The translations under genes were made by a program, and so were the position numbers. The notes under the pieces were generated by a model, which searched no databases, had not been told where the DNA came from, and was given only the letters and a program-made list of their open reading frames with translations. DNA of 64,000 nt, from positions 54,455 through 118,454 of the forward strand of contig CAJOHE010000005.1 of the NCBI GenBank assembly GCA_905234495.1, read 5' to 3'. Origin of the DNA: an uncultured Eubacterium sp. (GTDB lineage Bacteria > Bacillota > Clostridia > Oscillospirales > Acutalibacteraceae). This document shows, piece by piece, positions 17,123 through 24,757 of this stretch; the first letter of the stretch is position 1; each line of letters begins with the position of its first letter.

Positions 17123-18296
17123 ATTGTTTACTTTTGAAATTATCAATAACAACTTGATACCTGTCAAATGCTTTTTTGACCGAATCCTCCCAGCTGATAT
17201 ATATATCCGTCTGGGCTTTTTTGCCGACCTTTTTCATCAAATCCTTGTTGTCGAGAATCTTTTCAATCGTCGCTGCAATCGAGTGCGCCGATTCCATACA
17301 GAGGAATCCCGTCTCGCAGTCGTCGATACCCTCGGCGGCGCAGCTTCCTCTTACAAGCAGGCTCGGGGTTGCGCAGGCAGCCGCCTCACGCACGACAAGT
17401 CCGTTTGTGTCGAATACCGACGGGAAGAGAAGCAGGTCGGAAATGCCGTAGTAGCCGAGGATTTCGCCCTTGTCAAGAAGTTTGCCCGTCCAGATGATGC
17501 TGTCGCCGAGCCTGAGCTTTCTGGCGTATCTCTTAATCGAGTGCTCGTCGGCGCCGAAGCCGAGCATAATGAGCTTGAACTTTTTGCCGTCCGCCTTGAG
17601 CTTTGCGCAGGCGTCGAGAATGAGCCTGATGTTTTTGTACCAAATCATACGTCCGCAGTAGATGAAAACGGGGACGTCCTCGGGGATGTTGTGCTTTCTC
17701 TTGATAACGGCAATATCCTCGTCTGGAACGTTTGTAATCGGGAAGTCGCAGCCGTTTGGCATCACTATGTAATCGCCCTCGTAGCCGACCTTGCGAAGGG
17801 ATTCAACCGTGCCCTCGCTCGTAACCCAGACCTCGTCCGCGGCGTTGATGTTGTTTAAAAGAAAATGATACGAAAAGTCCTTCGCCCTCTGCACGGGGAT
17901 TCTCTTTTCAATGTCGTACTCAAGCTTCGTGTGGTAGGTGAGCACCGTCGGAATCCGCTTTTTCTCGTTGACAAGCCTGAAATAATAGCTCGTTGCGAGC
18001 GGGCAGTGAGAGTGAAGCAGGTCGAAATTCATATTGATGAGTTCACGATGCAGCTTCTCGTCAAAAGGCCAGCCGATGGTGTAGCCCTCGTTTGACGGGA
18101 ACCACCAGCTCTTGTATCTGAATATTTTGAAATCGTATTTATAATCGAGCTGATTCGGGTTTTTCGGAACTATGACCGTAGCGTCCGCAAGCCCGTTGTT
18201 GAGCTGCTCGGCATAGTTGAGAATGACCTTGCACACTCCGTCCGTAGTCGGCGGAAACGCGTCCGAGCCGATTCCGATTTTAAGTAACCTGTCCAA
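17121..18296 (-). CDS. Glycosyltransferase family 4, possibly a glycolipid synthase
   Basis: The 391-residue GT-B enzyme has the N-terminal GSDAFPPTTDGV loop and LLHSHCPL seen in diacylglycerol glucosyltransferases and PimB-like mannosyltransferases. The donor site carries FDTNGLVVREA, with Asp in place of the first Glu of the E-x7-E pair. It stands alone, away from the polysaccharide operon, which fits membrane glycolipid or lipoteichoic-anchor synthesis; that is inference. The start is TTG: no ATG fits, and GAGGT lies 6-7 bases before it on the minus strand. Confidence 0.82.
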   Translation of the reverse strand: MDRLLKIGIGSDAFPPTTDGVCKVILNYAEQLNNGLADATVIVPKNPNQLDYKYDFKIFRYKSWWFPSNEGYTIGWPFDEKLHRELINMNFDLLHSHCPLATSYYFRLVNEKKRIPTVLTYHTKLEYDIEKRIPVQRAKDFSYHFLLNNINAADEVWVTSEGTVESLRKVGYEGDYIVMPNGCDFPITNVPDEDIAVIKRKHNIPEDVPVFIYCGRMIWYKNIRLILDACAKLKADGKKFKLIMLGFGADEHSIKRYARKLRLGDSIIWTGKLLDKGEILGYYGISDLLLFPSVFDTNGLVVREAAACATPSLLVRGSCAAEGIDDCETGFLCMESAHSIAATIEKILDNKDLMKKVGKKAQTDIYISWEDSVKKAFDRYQVVIDNFKSKQ

Positions 18297-18326
18297 AATT
18301 ATACCTCGTCAATAAATGTTTTCATA

Positions 18327-18355
18327 ATAATACCACATTTATTTATCAATGTAAA
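18327..18355 (-). promoter_or_regulatory. Possible promoter of the lone GT4 gene
   Basis: On the minus strand TTTACA (18350-18355) and TATTAT (18327-18332) are 17 bases apart, about 30 bases before the TTG start. Confidence 0.45.
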
Positions 18356-18367
18356 TATAAATATTAA

Positions 18368-18393
18368 GGGCGTATGATTATGAACATACGCCC
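18368..18393 (-). terminator. Terminator-like hairpin after cotJC
   Basis: A perfect nine-pair stem (18368-18376 with 18385-18393) follows the cotJC stop by five bases. The T-run on the minus strand is weak (TTAATATTT), so termination may be partial. Confidence 0.6.
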
Positions 18394-18398
18394 CCTTT

Positions 18399-18995
18399 TC
18401 AGTCGTCAATCGCAGGGTTTGAGATATAATAGTTTTTGCTGTCGAGGCGGTCGGTGATGAGGCGCAAGCCCTCGCCGAAGCGCTGATAGTGGACTATTTC
18501 GCGTTCCCTGAGAAACCTTATCGGCTCGATGATATCCGGGTCGTCGACAAGGCGAAGAATGTTGTCGTAGGTCACCCTTGCCTTCTGCTCCGCGGCAAGG
18601 TCCTCGCTGATGTCGGCAATCGGGTCGCCCTTTACCTGCATACCCGCCGCGCTCCACGGAGAGCCGCTCGCGGACGTGGGATAAACCCCAGCCGTGTGGT
18701 CGACGAAATAGGGCGCAAAGCCCGATTCCTCGATTTCCTTTTCCGTGAGATTCTTCGTCAGCTGATGCACCATCGCGCCTATCATTTCAAGGTGTCCGAG
18801 CTCCTCGACGCCGATGTCTGTGAGAAGCCCCTTGAGCTCTGCGTACGGCATTGAATACCTCTGGGAAAGGTAGCGAAGCGAAGCGCCGAGCTCGCCGTCG
18901 GGACCGCCGTACTGGCTGATGATAATCGCAGCCGCCTTCGGGTCGGGATGCTTTATATTAACAGGATACTGTAGCTTTTTGATATAGTTAAACAT
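18399..18995 (-). CDS. cotJC: Spore-coat manganese catalase CotJC
   Basis: The 198-residue protein matches the short manganese-catalase family of spore coats, with ELGASLRYLSQRYSMP, an EELGHLEMI metal-binding helix and a later EQKARVTYDNI and EREIVHYQRFGEGL pair that supplies further Glu and His ligands. CotJC is made in the mother cell and deposited in the spore coat. Here it lacks the usual cotJA and cotJB neighbours. AGGGGG lies about 8 bases before the ATG, and a sigma-E-like -10 box is just upstream. Confidence 0.92.
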   Translation of the reverse strand: MFNYIKKLQYPVNIKHPDPKAAAIIISQYGGPDGELGASLRYLSQRYSMPYAELKGLLTDIGVEELGHLEMIGAMVHQLTKNLTEKEIEESGFAPYFVDHTAGVYPTSASGSPWSAAGMQVKGDPIADISEDLAAEQKARVTYDNILRLVDDPDIIEPIRFLREREIVHYQRFGEGLRLITDRLDSKNYYISNPAIDD

Positions 18996-19015
18996 TGTTT
19001 CATTCCCCCTGCTTC

Positions 19016-19023
19016 ATTGTATG
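19016..19023 (-). promoter_or_regulatory. Sigma-E-like -10 element before cotJC
   Basis: CATACAAT on the minus strand matches the mother-cell sigma-E -10 consensus exactly and lies about 20 bases before the start. The -35 region is a poor match, so the call rests on the -10 box and the gene's known sporulation role. Confidence 0.45.
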
Positions 19024-19047
19024 CCGCACCGCCGTAAGTGTTAAGTC

Positions 19048-19076
19048 TTGAAAACAATCGGCGGTTATGATAAAAT
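19048..19076 (+). promoter_or_regulatory. Promoter of the surface protein gene
   Basis: TTGAAA (19048-19053) and TAAAAT (19071-19076) are 17 bases apart and about 33 bases before the start codon. Confidence 0.65.
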
Positions 19077-19109
19077 AAGTACATAATCGGTCGAAGCGGG
19101 GTTGATATT

Positions 19110-20033
19110 ATGAAAAGGACGAACACAGCAAAGGTATTGATACTTCTTGCCGCGTTCGTTTTTGTTTTGTGCGCGCCCCTGACCGCCTTTTCTCTCGACG
19201 AAAGATACGTTGCCGACAGAACCTACTGGAACGACAGGGGCGAGGTGATAAGCACGGTCGAGGAAAAGAACTTTTCCTGTATGGTAAAAAATGTCACCGA
19301 CCCCGAAAACGCCTGTCTGTACTTCTATGTCAGTTATACGGACAGTAATATCAAGAGCGCTGATACGGGCGACGTTCAGCTTGTTTTTACCTTTGATTAT
19401 AACGGCGAAAGCTACGCCATCCACGTAACGGACGGCGGATATTTCGGCACGGGTAACACAGACGCGGGCGCCTTTGCCGACGTGAAATCAAACTTTGAAT
19501 CCGCCGTTTCTAAGGACGGCGCGGGGTTCGTGCTTGTGGGAATCGAGCTGAAGGACAGGGCGGCGAGCAGTGAAAACAGCGTAAAATGCGAGTACTTCTG
19601 CGGCGAAAAATCGCATTATATCTTCAAAGACTTAAAGGCGGACTTCACGCCCGAAACCACGGCGGATACTGAGAAAACGACGAAAGCGCAGAACGGCACG
19701 ACGGCAAAAAGCTCATCTCCGAAGGACGGCGGAGAAGCCGACGGAAACGACGGCGGCAAAACGACGCAGTTTTCCGTCGACAGCGAAAAGACCACGAAGT
19801 TCAGATACAAAGGCGACGATTCTGAAAACGGTACGGGGGATATCGTCATTCATCCCGAAAAGGAAGGCGCTTCCGGGAAGCGGCCTGTGTCAAAAGCGCT
19901 CTTGGCGGTCGGCGCAGCGTTTATACTCTCGGGAATAATTTTAGTGGTTTATTCCCTGACTCAGAGACGGAAAAAGGCGAAAAGCAGGTCGGATAACAAC
20001 AAAAATAACGGTGAAAACGAGCGGACTGAATAA
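19110..20033 (+). CDS. Secreted, C-terminally membrane-anchored protein of unknown function
   Basis: I do not recognise a family. The 307-residue protein has a signal peptide (hydrophobic to about residue 26), an extracellular domain of about 150 residues with three or four cysteines (one near 48, a pair CEYFCGE near 160), and a Thr/Ser/Asp/Gly-rich linker (about 175-245) containing repeated EKTTK. One membrane helix (LLAVGAAFILSGIILVVYSL) and a basic tail end it. This layout suggests a domain held away from the membrane by a flexible stalk, without a sortase signal. It has its own promoter and terminator. The ribosome site (GGGG, 9 bases upstream) is weak. Confidence 0.72.
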   Translation: MKRTNTAKVLILLAAFVFVLCAPLTAFSLDERYVADRTYWNDRGEVISTVEEKNFSCMVKNVTDPENACLYFYVSYTDSNIKSADTGDVQLVFTFDYNGESYAIHVTDGGYFGTGNTDAGAFADVKSNFESAVSKDGAGFVLVGIELKDRAASSENSVKCEYFCGEKSHYIFKDLKADFTPETTADTEKTTKAQNGTTAKSSSPKDGGEADGNDGGKTTQFSVDSEKTTKFRYKGDDSENGTGDIVIHPEKEGASGKRPVSKALLAVGAAFILSGIILVVYSLTQRRKKAKSRSDNNKNNGENERTE

Positions 20034-20053
20034 ATTCGGTCCGCCTTCTTTTT
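20021..20053 (+). terminator. Rho-independent terminator
   Basis: GCGGACTGAAT (20021-20031) pairs with ATTCGGTCCGC (20034-20044) with one G-T pair, followed by a T-rich run. The stop codon of the surface protein gene is in the loop. Confidence 0.85.
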
Positions 20054-20062
20054 AAATTTCAC

Positions 20063-20091
20063 TTGATTATACAGTATGGATAAACTATAAT
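20063..20091 (+). promoter_or_regulatory. Promoter of the hprK gene cluster
   Basis: TTGATT (20063-20068) is 17 bases before a perfect TATAAT (20086-20091), 33 bases ahead of the hprK start. No other clear promoter appears before pfkA, so this may drive hprK through dnaE. Confidence 0.75.
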
Positions 20092-20124
20092 GGATGTGTA
20101 TATTATTTAATCGGAGGGAAAACT

Positions 20125-21099
20125 ATGTCGCAAAAATATTCGGTATCCCTTGCAAAAATCATCGACGTACATAATCTCGAGGTTGTCTATCTTCCCAAAA
20201 ACGCAGAGGATATTCATGTTACGACCAACGAGATTAACCGTCCGGGTATCGTTCTCACGGGCTACACAGACTTTTTTGACTCGCGCAGAATTCAGATTCT
20301 CGGCTGGACGGAGCTTGGCTTTTTGCAAAAAATGAACGATGAAGAGAGGGACGGCGCCTTTGGCTACTGGCTCGGACTTCACCCCGCGGCGGCGGTTATC
20401 ACGAGGGGGCTCGATATTCCCGATTACCTCGTTTCCGCCTGCGAAAAATACGAGGTGCCCCTTCTTAAAACCGACGAGGAAACTTCACCGTTTCTCGCGG
20501 CGCTTATCGAATTTCTCAACAAGGAGCTCGCGCCGAGAGTTACAAGGCACGGCGTGCTTGTTGAGGTTTACGGCGAGGGCGTTCTGATTACGGGCGACAG
20601 CGGTGCAGGTAAGAGCGAGGCTGCAATCGAGCTCATCAAGCGCGGCCACAGACTTATTGCGGACGACGCGGTAGAAATCAGAAAGATAAGCAACAACACC
20701 CTTCAGGGCAATTCGCCGAGCAACATCCGCCATTTTGTTGAGCTTCGCGGCATCGGAATTATCGACGCAAGGCGTATCTTCGGTATGGGCGCCGTTAAGC
20801 TCACCGAAAAGATTGATATGGTCATTCAGCTTGAAGAGTGGGACCACACCAAGGCGTACGACAGGCTCGGACTTGACAACGAGTATGCAAAGATTCTCGG
20901 CGTAAAGGTGCCCGCAATCAGGGTTCCGATTACCCCCGGACGAAACCTTGCGGTAATCGTTGAGACCGCGGCTATGAACAACCGTCAGAAAAAGATGGGC
21001 TTCAATGCGGCTATGGATTTAATGCTCAGTCTCGGTATGGACGACGTTGAGCCTCAGGACAAAGAGGTTGAAATCTTTACCGAAACCGACAACGGATAA
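20125..21099 (+). CDS. hprK: HPr kinase/phosphorylase
   Basis: The 324-residue bifunctional enzyme phosphorylates Ser46 of HPr when glycolytic intermediates are high and removes the phosphate when phosphate is high, setting carbon catabolite control. The P-loop GDSGAGKSEAAIEL lies near residue 155. The HPrK/P signature ELRGIGIIDARRIFGMGAV follows, and the N-terminal regulatory domain is present. Length is typical. The start has GGAGG 7 bases upstream. It heads a cluster with a ROK glucokinase 15 bases downstream, which joins sugar sensing with sugar phosphorylation. Confidence 0.97.
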   Translation: MSQKYSVSLAKIIDVHNLEVVYLPKNAEDIHVTTNEINRPGIVLTGYTDFFDSRRIQILGWTELGFLQKMNDEERDGAFGYWLGLHPAAAVITRGLDIPDYLVSACEKYEVPLLKTDEETSPFLAALIEFLNKELAPRVTRHGVLVEVYGEGVLITGDSGAGKSEAAIELIKRGHRLIADDAVEIRKISNNTLQGNSPSNIRHFVELRGIGIIDARRIFGMGAVKLTEKIDMVIQLEEWDHTKAYDRLGLDNEYAKILGVKVPAIRVPITPGRNLAVIVETAAMNNRQKKMGFNAAMDLMLSLGMDDVEPQDKEVEIFTETDNG

Positions 21100-21114
21100 A
21101 AAAGGAGAGAAATT

Positions 21115-22068
21115 ATGTATAACATCGGTATTGACCTTGGCGGAACAAACATTGTTGCGTCAGTTGTAAGCGACAGCTACGAGATTATCGCGACGGCAAA
21201 GGTGCCCACAAACAGCCCCCGTCCCGCAGAGGAGATTTTCGACGATATCGCCATGATTGCACAGAAGGCGGTACGCGAGGCAGGGCTCACTATGGACGAC
21301 ATCTATTCCGTAGGTATGGGTACGCCCGGAACGGTTAACGGCGAGGGCGAAATCGAGTTTGCAAACAACCTCGGCTTCAACCATGTTCCCGCCGTAAAGA
21401 TGCTTGAGGAAAGGCTCGGCGTGAAGAAGGTTTTCATTGAAAACGACGCAAACTGCGCGGCTCTCGGCGAGGCTTACGCGGGCGTTGGCAACGGCGCGAA
21501 GGACTTCGTTGCCGTAACCCTCGGCACGGGCGTGGGCTCGGGCGTTATCGTAAACGGAAACATCGTCAGCGGCGTCAACAACGCCGGCGGCGAATGCGGT
21601 CATATGGTAATCGTTGTAGACGGCGAGCAGTGCTCGTGCGGACGTAAGGGCTGCTGGGAAGCGTACGCTTCGGCAACCGCTTTAATCCGTCAGACCAAGA
21701 AGGCGATGGAGGATTATCCCGATTCAATTATGCACAAGCTTGCAAAGGAAGAGGGTCAGGTTTCGGGCAGAACCGCCTTCGACGCTATGCGCAAGGGCGA
21801 CATCGCGGGCATCAAGGTTGTAGAAAGCTACATAAAGTACGTTGCCTGCGGCGTAATCAATCTCGTAAACACCTTCCAGCCCGAGGTTATCTGCATCGGC
21901 GGCGGCATCTGCAACGAGGGCGAAACCCTTCTCAAGCCGCTTCGCAGATACGTTGAGGCTGAGAGATACTCAATCCACAGCAAGATTCAGTCAAAAATCG
22001 TAAAGGCGCAGCTCGGCAACAACGCGGGCGTAATCGGCGCCGCAATACTTCATACAGTTAAGGAATAA
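21115..22068 (+). CDS. ROK-family glucokinase
   Basis: The 317-residue cytoplasmic kinase starts MYNIGIDLGGTNIVA (the phosphate-binding DLGGTN loop) and has ENDANCAALGEA with the catalytic Asp. A zinc-binding CSCGRKGCWEAYAS motif follows that marks the ROK family. It most likely makes glucose-6-phosphate from glucose and ATP. It lies between hprK and murB with only short gaps and a GGAGAG ribosome site, so it is co-transcribed. A different hexose or aminosugar substrate cannot be excluded. Confidence 0.93.
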   Translation: MYNIGIDLGGTNIVASVVSDSYEIIATAKVPTNSPRPAEEIFDDIAMIAQKAVREAGLTMDDIYSVGMGTPGTVNGEGEIEFANNLGFNHVPAVKMLEERLGVKKVFIENDANCAALGEAYAGVGNGAKDFVAVTLGTGVGSGVIVNGNIVSGVNNAGGECGHMVIVVDGEQCSCGRKGCWEAYASATALIRQTKKAMEDYPDSIMHKLAKEEGQVSGRTAFDAMRKGDIAGIKVVESYIKYVACGVINLVNTFQPEVICIGGGICNEGETLLKPLRRYVEAERYSIHSKIQSKIVKAQLGNNAGVIGAAILHTVKE

Positions 22069-22080
22069 CCGGTGAATTAA

Positions 22081-22980
22081 TTGAAAGAACTAATCAGCTT
22101 TCTCGAAGAATTGAAATGTGAATACGCGGAAAACGAGCCGATGCGCGAGCACACGACGTTTAAAATCGGCGGCGACGCAAGGCTCGTGGTCTACCCCGAA
22201 AGCGAGGAGCAGATTTCTGCAATCGTGAAAAAGACGAATGAGCTCGGAATAAGGCTCATCACGGTCGGAAACGGCTCGAATCTTCTCGTTGACGACGGGG
22301 GAATCGACGCCTGCGTGATGATACTTGACGAGCATTTTTCACAGATTAAACTGCTTGACGACGAAACGATTTTCGCCGAGGCGGGCGCGATGCTCATCAA
22401 GGTCTGCCGCTTTGCGCTTGAGCACGGTCTGTCGGGGCTCGAGTTTGCCTACGGCATACCCGGAACCTGCGGCGGCGCGGCGTTTATGGACGCGGGCGCC
22501 TACGGCGGCGAGATGAAGGACGTGCTTTTGAAGTGCAGCCATATCGACCGCGAGGGCAACAGGGGAGAGCTTGTCGGCGATGAGCTTGAGCTTGGCTACC
22601 GCCACTCGGCGTACTACGAAAACGGCTGCGTGATTACGGGCGTTTTCATCAAACTTGAAAAGGCTGACAAAGCCGATATAAAGGCAAAAATGGAAGACCT
22701 TATCTCGCGCAGAAGGGATAAGCAGCCGCTTGAATATCCGTCCGCGGGCTCAACCTTCAAGAGACCCACGGGCTACTTTGCGGGCGCGCTTATCGAGGAG
22801 TGCGGGCTCAAGGGCAGAAGCGTCGGCGGGGCTCAGGTGAGCGAGAAGCACGCGGGCTTCGTTATCAACACGGGCGGCGCAACCTGCAACGACGTGCTCG
22901 AGCTTTGCAGAATATGCAGCGAGACGGTGTATAAGGAAAAGGGCGTTGAGCTTGAAATGGAAATCAGAGTAACGAAATAG
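22081..22980 (+). CDS. murB: UDP-N-acetylenolpyruvoylglucosamine reductase
   Basis: The 299-residue FAD enzyme makes UDP-N-acetylmuramic acid for peptidoglycan. It has the FAD-binding TVGNGSNLLVDDGG and GIPGTCGGAAFMDAGAYGGE segments, the type II-like YRHSAY motif, and PSAGSTFKRP with the catalytic Ser. The start is a TTG at 22081, 12 bases after the glucokinase stop; GGTG 6 bases upstream is the only nearby ribosome-site match, so initiation may be weak or coupled. Confidence 0.96.
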   Translation: MKELISFLEELKCEYAENEPMREHTTFKIGGDARLVVYPESEEQISAIVKKTNELGIRLITVGNGSNLLVDDGGIDACVMILDEHFSQIKLLDDETIFAEAGAMLIKVCRFALEHGLSGLEFAYGIPGTCGGAAFMDAGAYGGEMKDVLLKCSHIDREGNRGELVGDELELGYRHSAYYENGCVITGVFIKLEKADKADIKAKMEDLISRRRDKQPLEYPSAGSTFKRPTGYFAGALIEECGLKGRSVGGAQVSEKHAGFVINTGGATCNDVLELCRICSETVYKEKGVELEMEIRVTK

Positions 22981-22992
22981 AGAGGTGCGGCT

Positions 22993-23859
22993 ATGGAACA
23001 GAAGGAATTAGTAGTATTGACGGGCGTCAGCGGCGCGGGTAAATCGAGCGCGATGGCGTTTCTTGAGGACGTGGGCTTTTACTGCATAGATAATATGCCC
23101 CCCGAGCTTATGACAACCTTTATCTCAATCCTCTCGAAAAACGAGAACTATTCAAAGGTTGCGATAGTTATCGACGTCCGTTCGGCAAGCAGCTTCAAAA
23201 GCCTTATGTCGAGCGTTTCCGAGGCTGAGGAATTCGGCTACGACATCCGCATAATCTACCTTGATATTAACGACAAGGAAGCTCTCAAAAGGTACAAGCT
23301 CACAAGAAGAAAGCACCCCTTTGCCGACAAGTTCAGCGGCAATATCAAAGATGCAATCGCCTATGAAAAGGAGCTTCTCACAAGCCTGAGAGCCGAGGCT
23401 GACCACGTTATCGACACCTCGGATTTCACGACCTCTCAGCTTCGCACGAGGCTTGCGGAAATACTTCTCGGCGGCACGAGCAACGTTATGAACATTCACT
23501 GTATGTCCTTCGGCTTCAAGCACGGTATTCCGTCCGAGGCTGACTTTGTTATCGACGTTCGCTGCCTGCCAAACCCCTACTGGGTGGAAGAGCTCAGAAA
23601 CAAGACCGGTCTTGACAAGGAGGTCAGGGACTACGTTTTCGCTTTTGACGACGCCCACAAGCTTCTTGAGAAAATGACCGACCTTCTCGATTTCCTCAAC
23701 CCCCTTTATATAAAAGAGGGCAAGAGCCAGATTGTTTTCGCGGTCGGCTGTACGGGCGGAAACCACAGAAGCGTGGCAATCGCCGAGGCGCTCAAGGAGC
23801 ATTTCTCAAAGAAATGGGATAACGTAACGGTAAATCACAGGGATATTGAAAGAAGATAA
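22993..23859 (+). CDS. rapZ: RNase adapter/nucleotide-binding protein RapZ (YvcJ)
   Basis: The 288-residue protein has an N-terminal P-loop GVSGAGKSSAMAFLED followed by CIDNMPPEL, and a C-terminal domain with FKHGIP, DVRCLPNPY and GCTGGNHRSVAIAE. These are all hallmarks of RapZ. In Gram-negatives it binds glucosamine-6-phosphate and small RNAs; in Firmicutes its role is less clear, with links to competence and cell-wall precursor supply. Its stop overlaps the whiA start by one base. The gene often found between rapZ and whiA (yvcK/glmR) is absent. Confidence 0.96.
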   Translation: MEQKELVVLTGVSGAGKSSAMAFLEDVGFYCIDNMPPELMTTFISILSKNENYSKVAIVIDVRSASSFKSLMSSVSEAEEFGYDIRIIYLDINDKEALKRYKLTRRKHPFADKFSGNIKDAIAYEKELLTSLRAEADHVIDTSDFTTSQLRTRLAEILLGGTSNVMNIHCMSFGFKHGIPSEADFVIDVRCLPNPYWVEELRNKTGLDKEVRDYVFAFDDAHKLLEKMTDLLDFLNPLYIKEGKSQIVFAVGCTGGNHRSVAIAEALKEHFSKKWDNVTVNHRDIERR

Positions 23860-24743
23860 TGACGTTTTCACAGAAGGTAAAGCAGGAACTGATTAAAAAT
23901 GAATATGAAAACAGCTGCTGTGAAAGAGCTTTTCTTTACGGCATCTGCCTCTTTGCCAAAAGGTTTTCGTCAACACAGATAACCCTGCAGAGCGAGACGA
24001 AGGAAATCATCGAGCTTTCACGGAAGCTGCTCAGAAAGCAGTGCAACGTCGCCTGCAAGGTGGACGCTTCGCCAAACGGCAGAAGCTACTCAATTAAGAT
24101 AAACAACCCTGCGGACTGCACAAGGATTATGCGCGTTTTCTCTCACGAGGACGGCGGCAGTCTGAAAATCAATTTCGCAAATTTCACCTGCGACGAGTGC
24201 GCAAAGGCGTTTCTTGCGGGGGTATTCCTCGCGTGCGGAACGGTGTCGTCGCCCGAAAAGGACTATCATATGGAATTTTCGGTTGCGTATTTAAACCTTT
24301 CAAAAAGCCTTGTCACTCTGTTTCGCGAGGAGGATTTAACCCCGAAAACGACGAGCAGGAAGGGCTACAACATTATCTATTTCAAGGACAGCGAGGCTAT
24401 CGAGGCGTGCCTTTACAAGATGGGCGCGTCCGACGCTATGTTTGAAATGATGAACATTGAAATCGTGAAGGATTTCAGAAACAAGGCAAACCGTACGGCA
24501 AACTGCGAGACGGCAAACATAGGCAGAACCGTCAACGCAAGCTATGCCCATATCGCCGCAATCGAAAAAATCAGGGATGAAAAGGGGCTCGACTTCCTCA
24601 AGGAGGATTTGAGGCTGATGGCTCAGCTCAGGCTCGAAAATCCCGACGCGTCGCTCTCGGAGCTTGCAAAGCTCAGCGGTCTTTCCCGCTCGGGAGTGAA
24701 CCACAGACTGAACAGAATTTTACAGATTTCAAAGGAACTTTAA
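23859..24743 (+). CDS. whiA: DNA-binding protein WhiA
   Basis: The 294-residue protein has an N-terminal LAGLIDADG-endonuclease-like domain with CERAFLYGICLF and FLAGVFLACGTVSSPEKDYH, and a C-terminal helix-turn-helix (LSELAKLSGLSRSGVNHRLNRI). WhiA affects cell division and chromosome segregation in Firmicutes and sporulation in actinobacteria. Its ATG lies in the TAATG junction with rapZ, so translation is coupled. No duplication or truncation is seen. Confidence 0.96.
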   Translation: MTFSQKVKQELIKNEYENSCCERAFLYGICLFAKRFSSTQITLQSETKEIIELSRKLLRKQCNVACKVDASPNGRSYSIKINNPADCTRIMRVFSHEDGGSLKINFANFTCDECAKAFLAGVFLACGTVSSPEKDYHMEFSVAYLNLSKSLVTLFREEDLTPKTTSRKGYNIIYFKDSEAIEACLYKMGASDAMFEMMNIEIVKDFRNKANRTANCETANIGRTVNASYAHIAAIEKIRDEKGLDFLKEDLRLMAQLRLENPDASLSELAKLSGLSRSGVNHRLNRILQISKEL

Positions 24744-24757
24744 AGGATAAAGATAAT

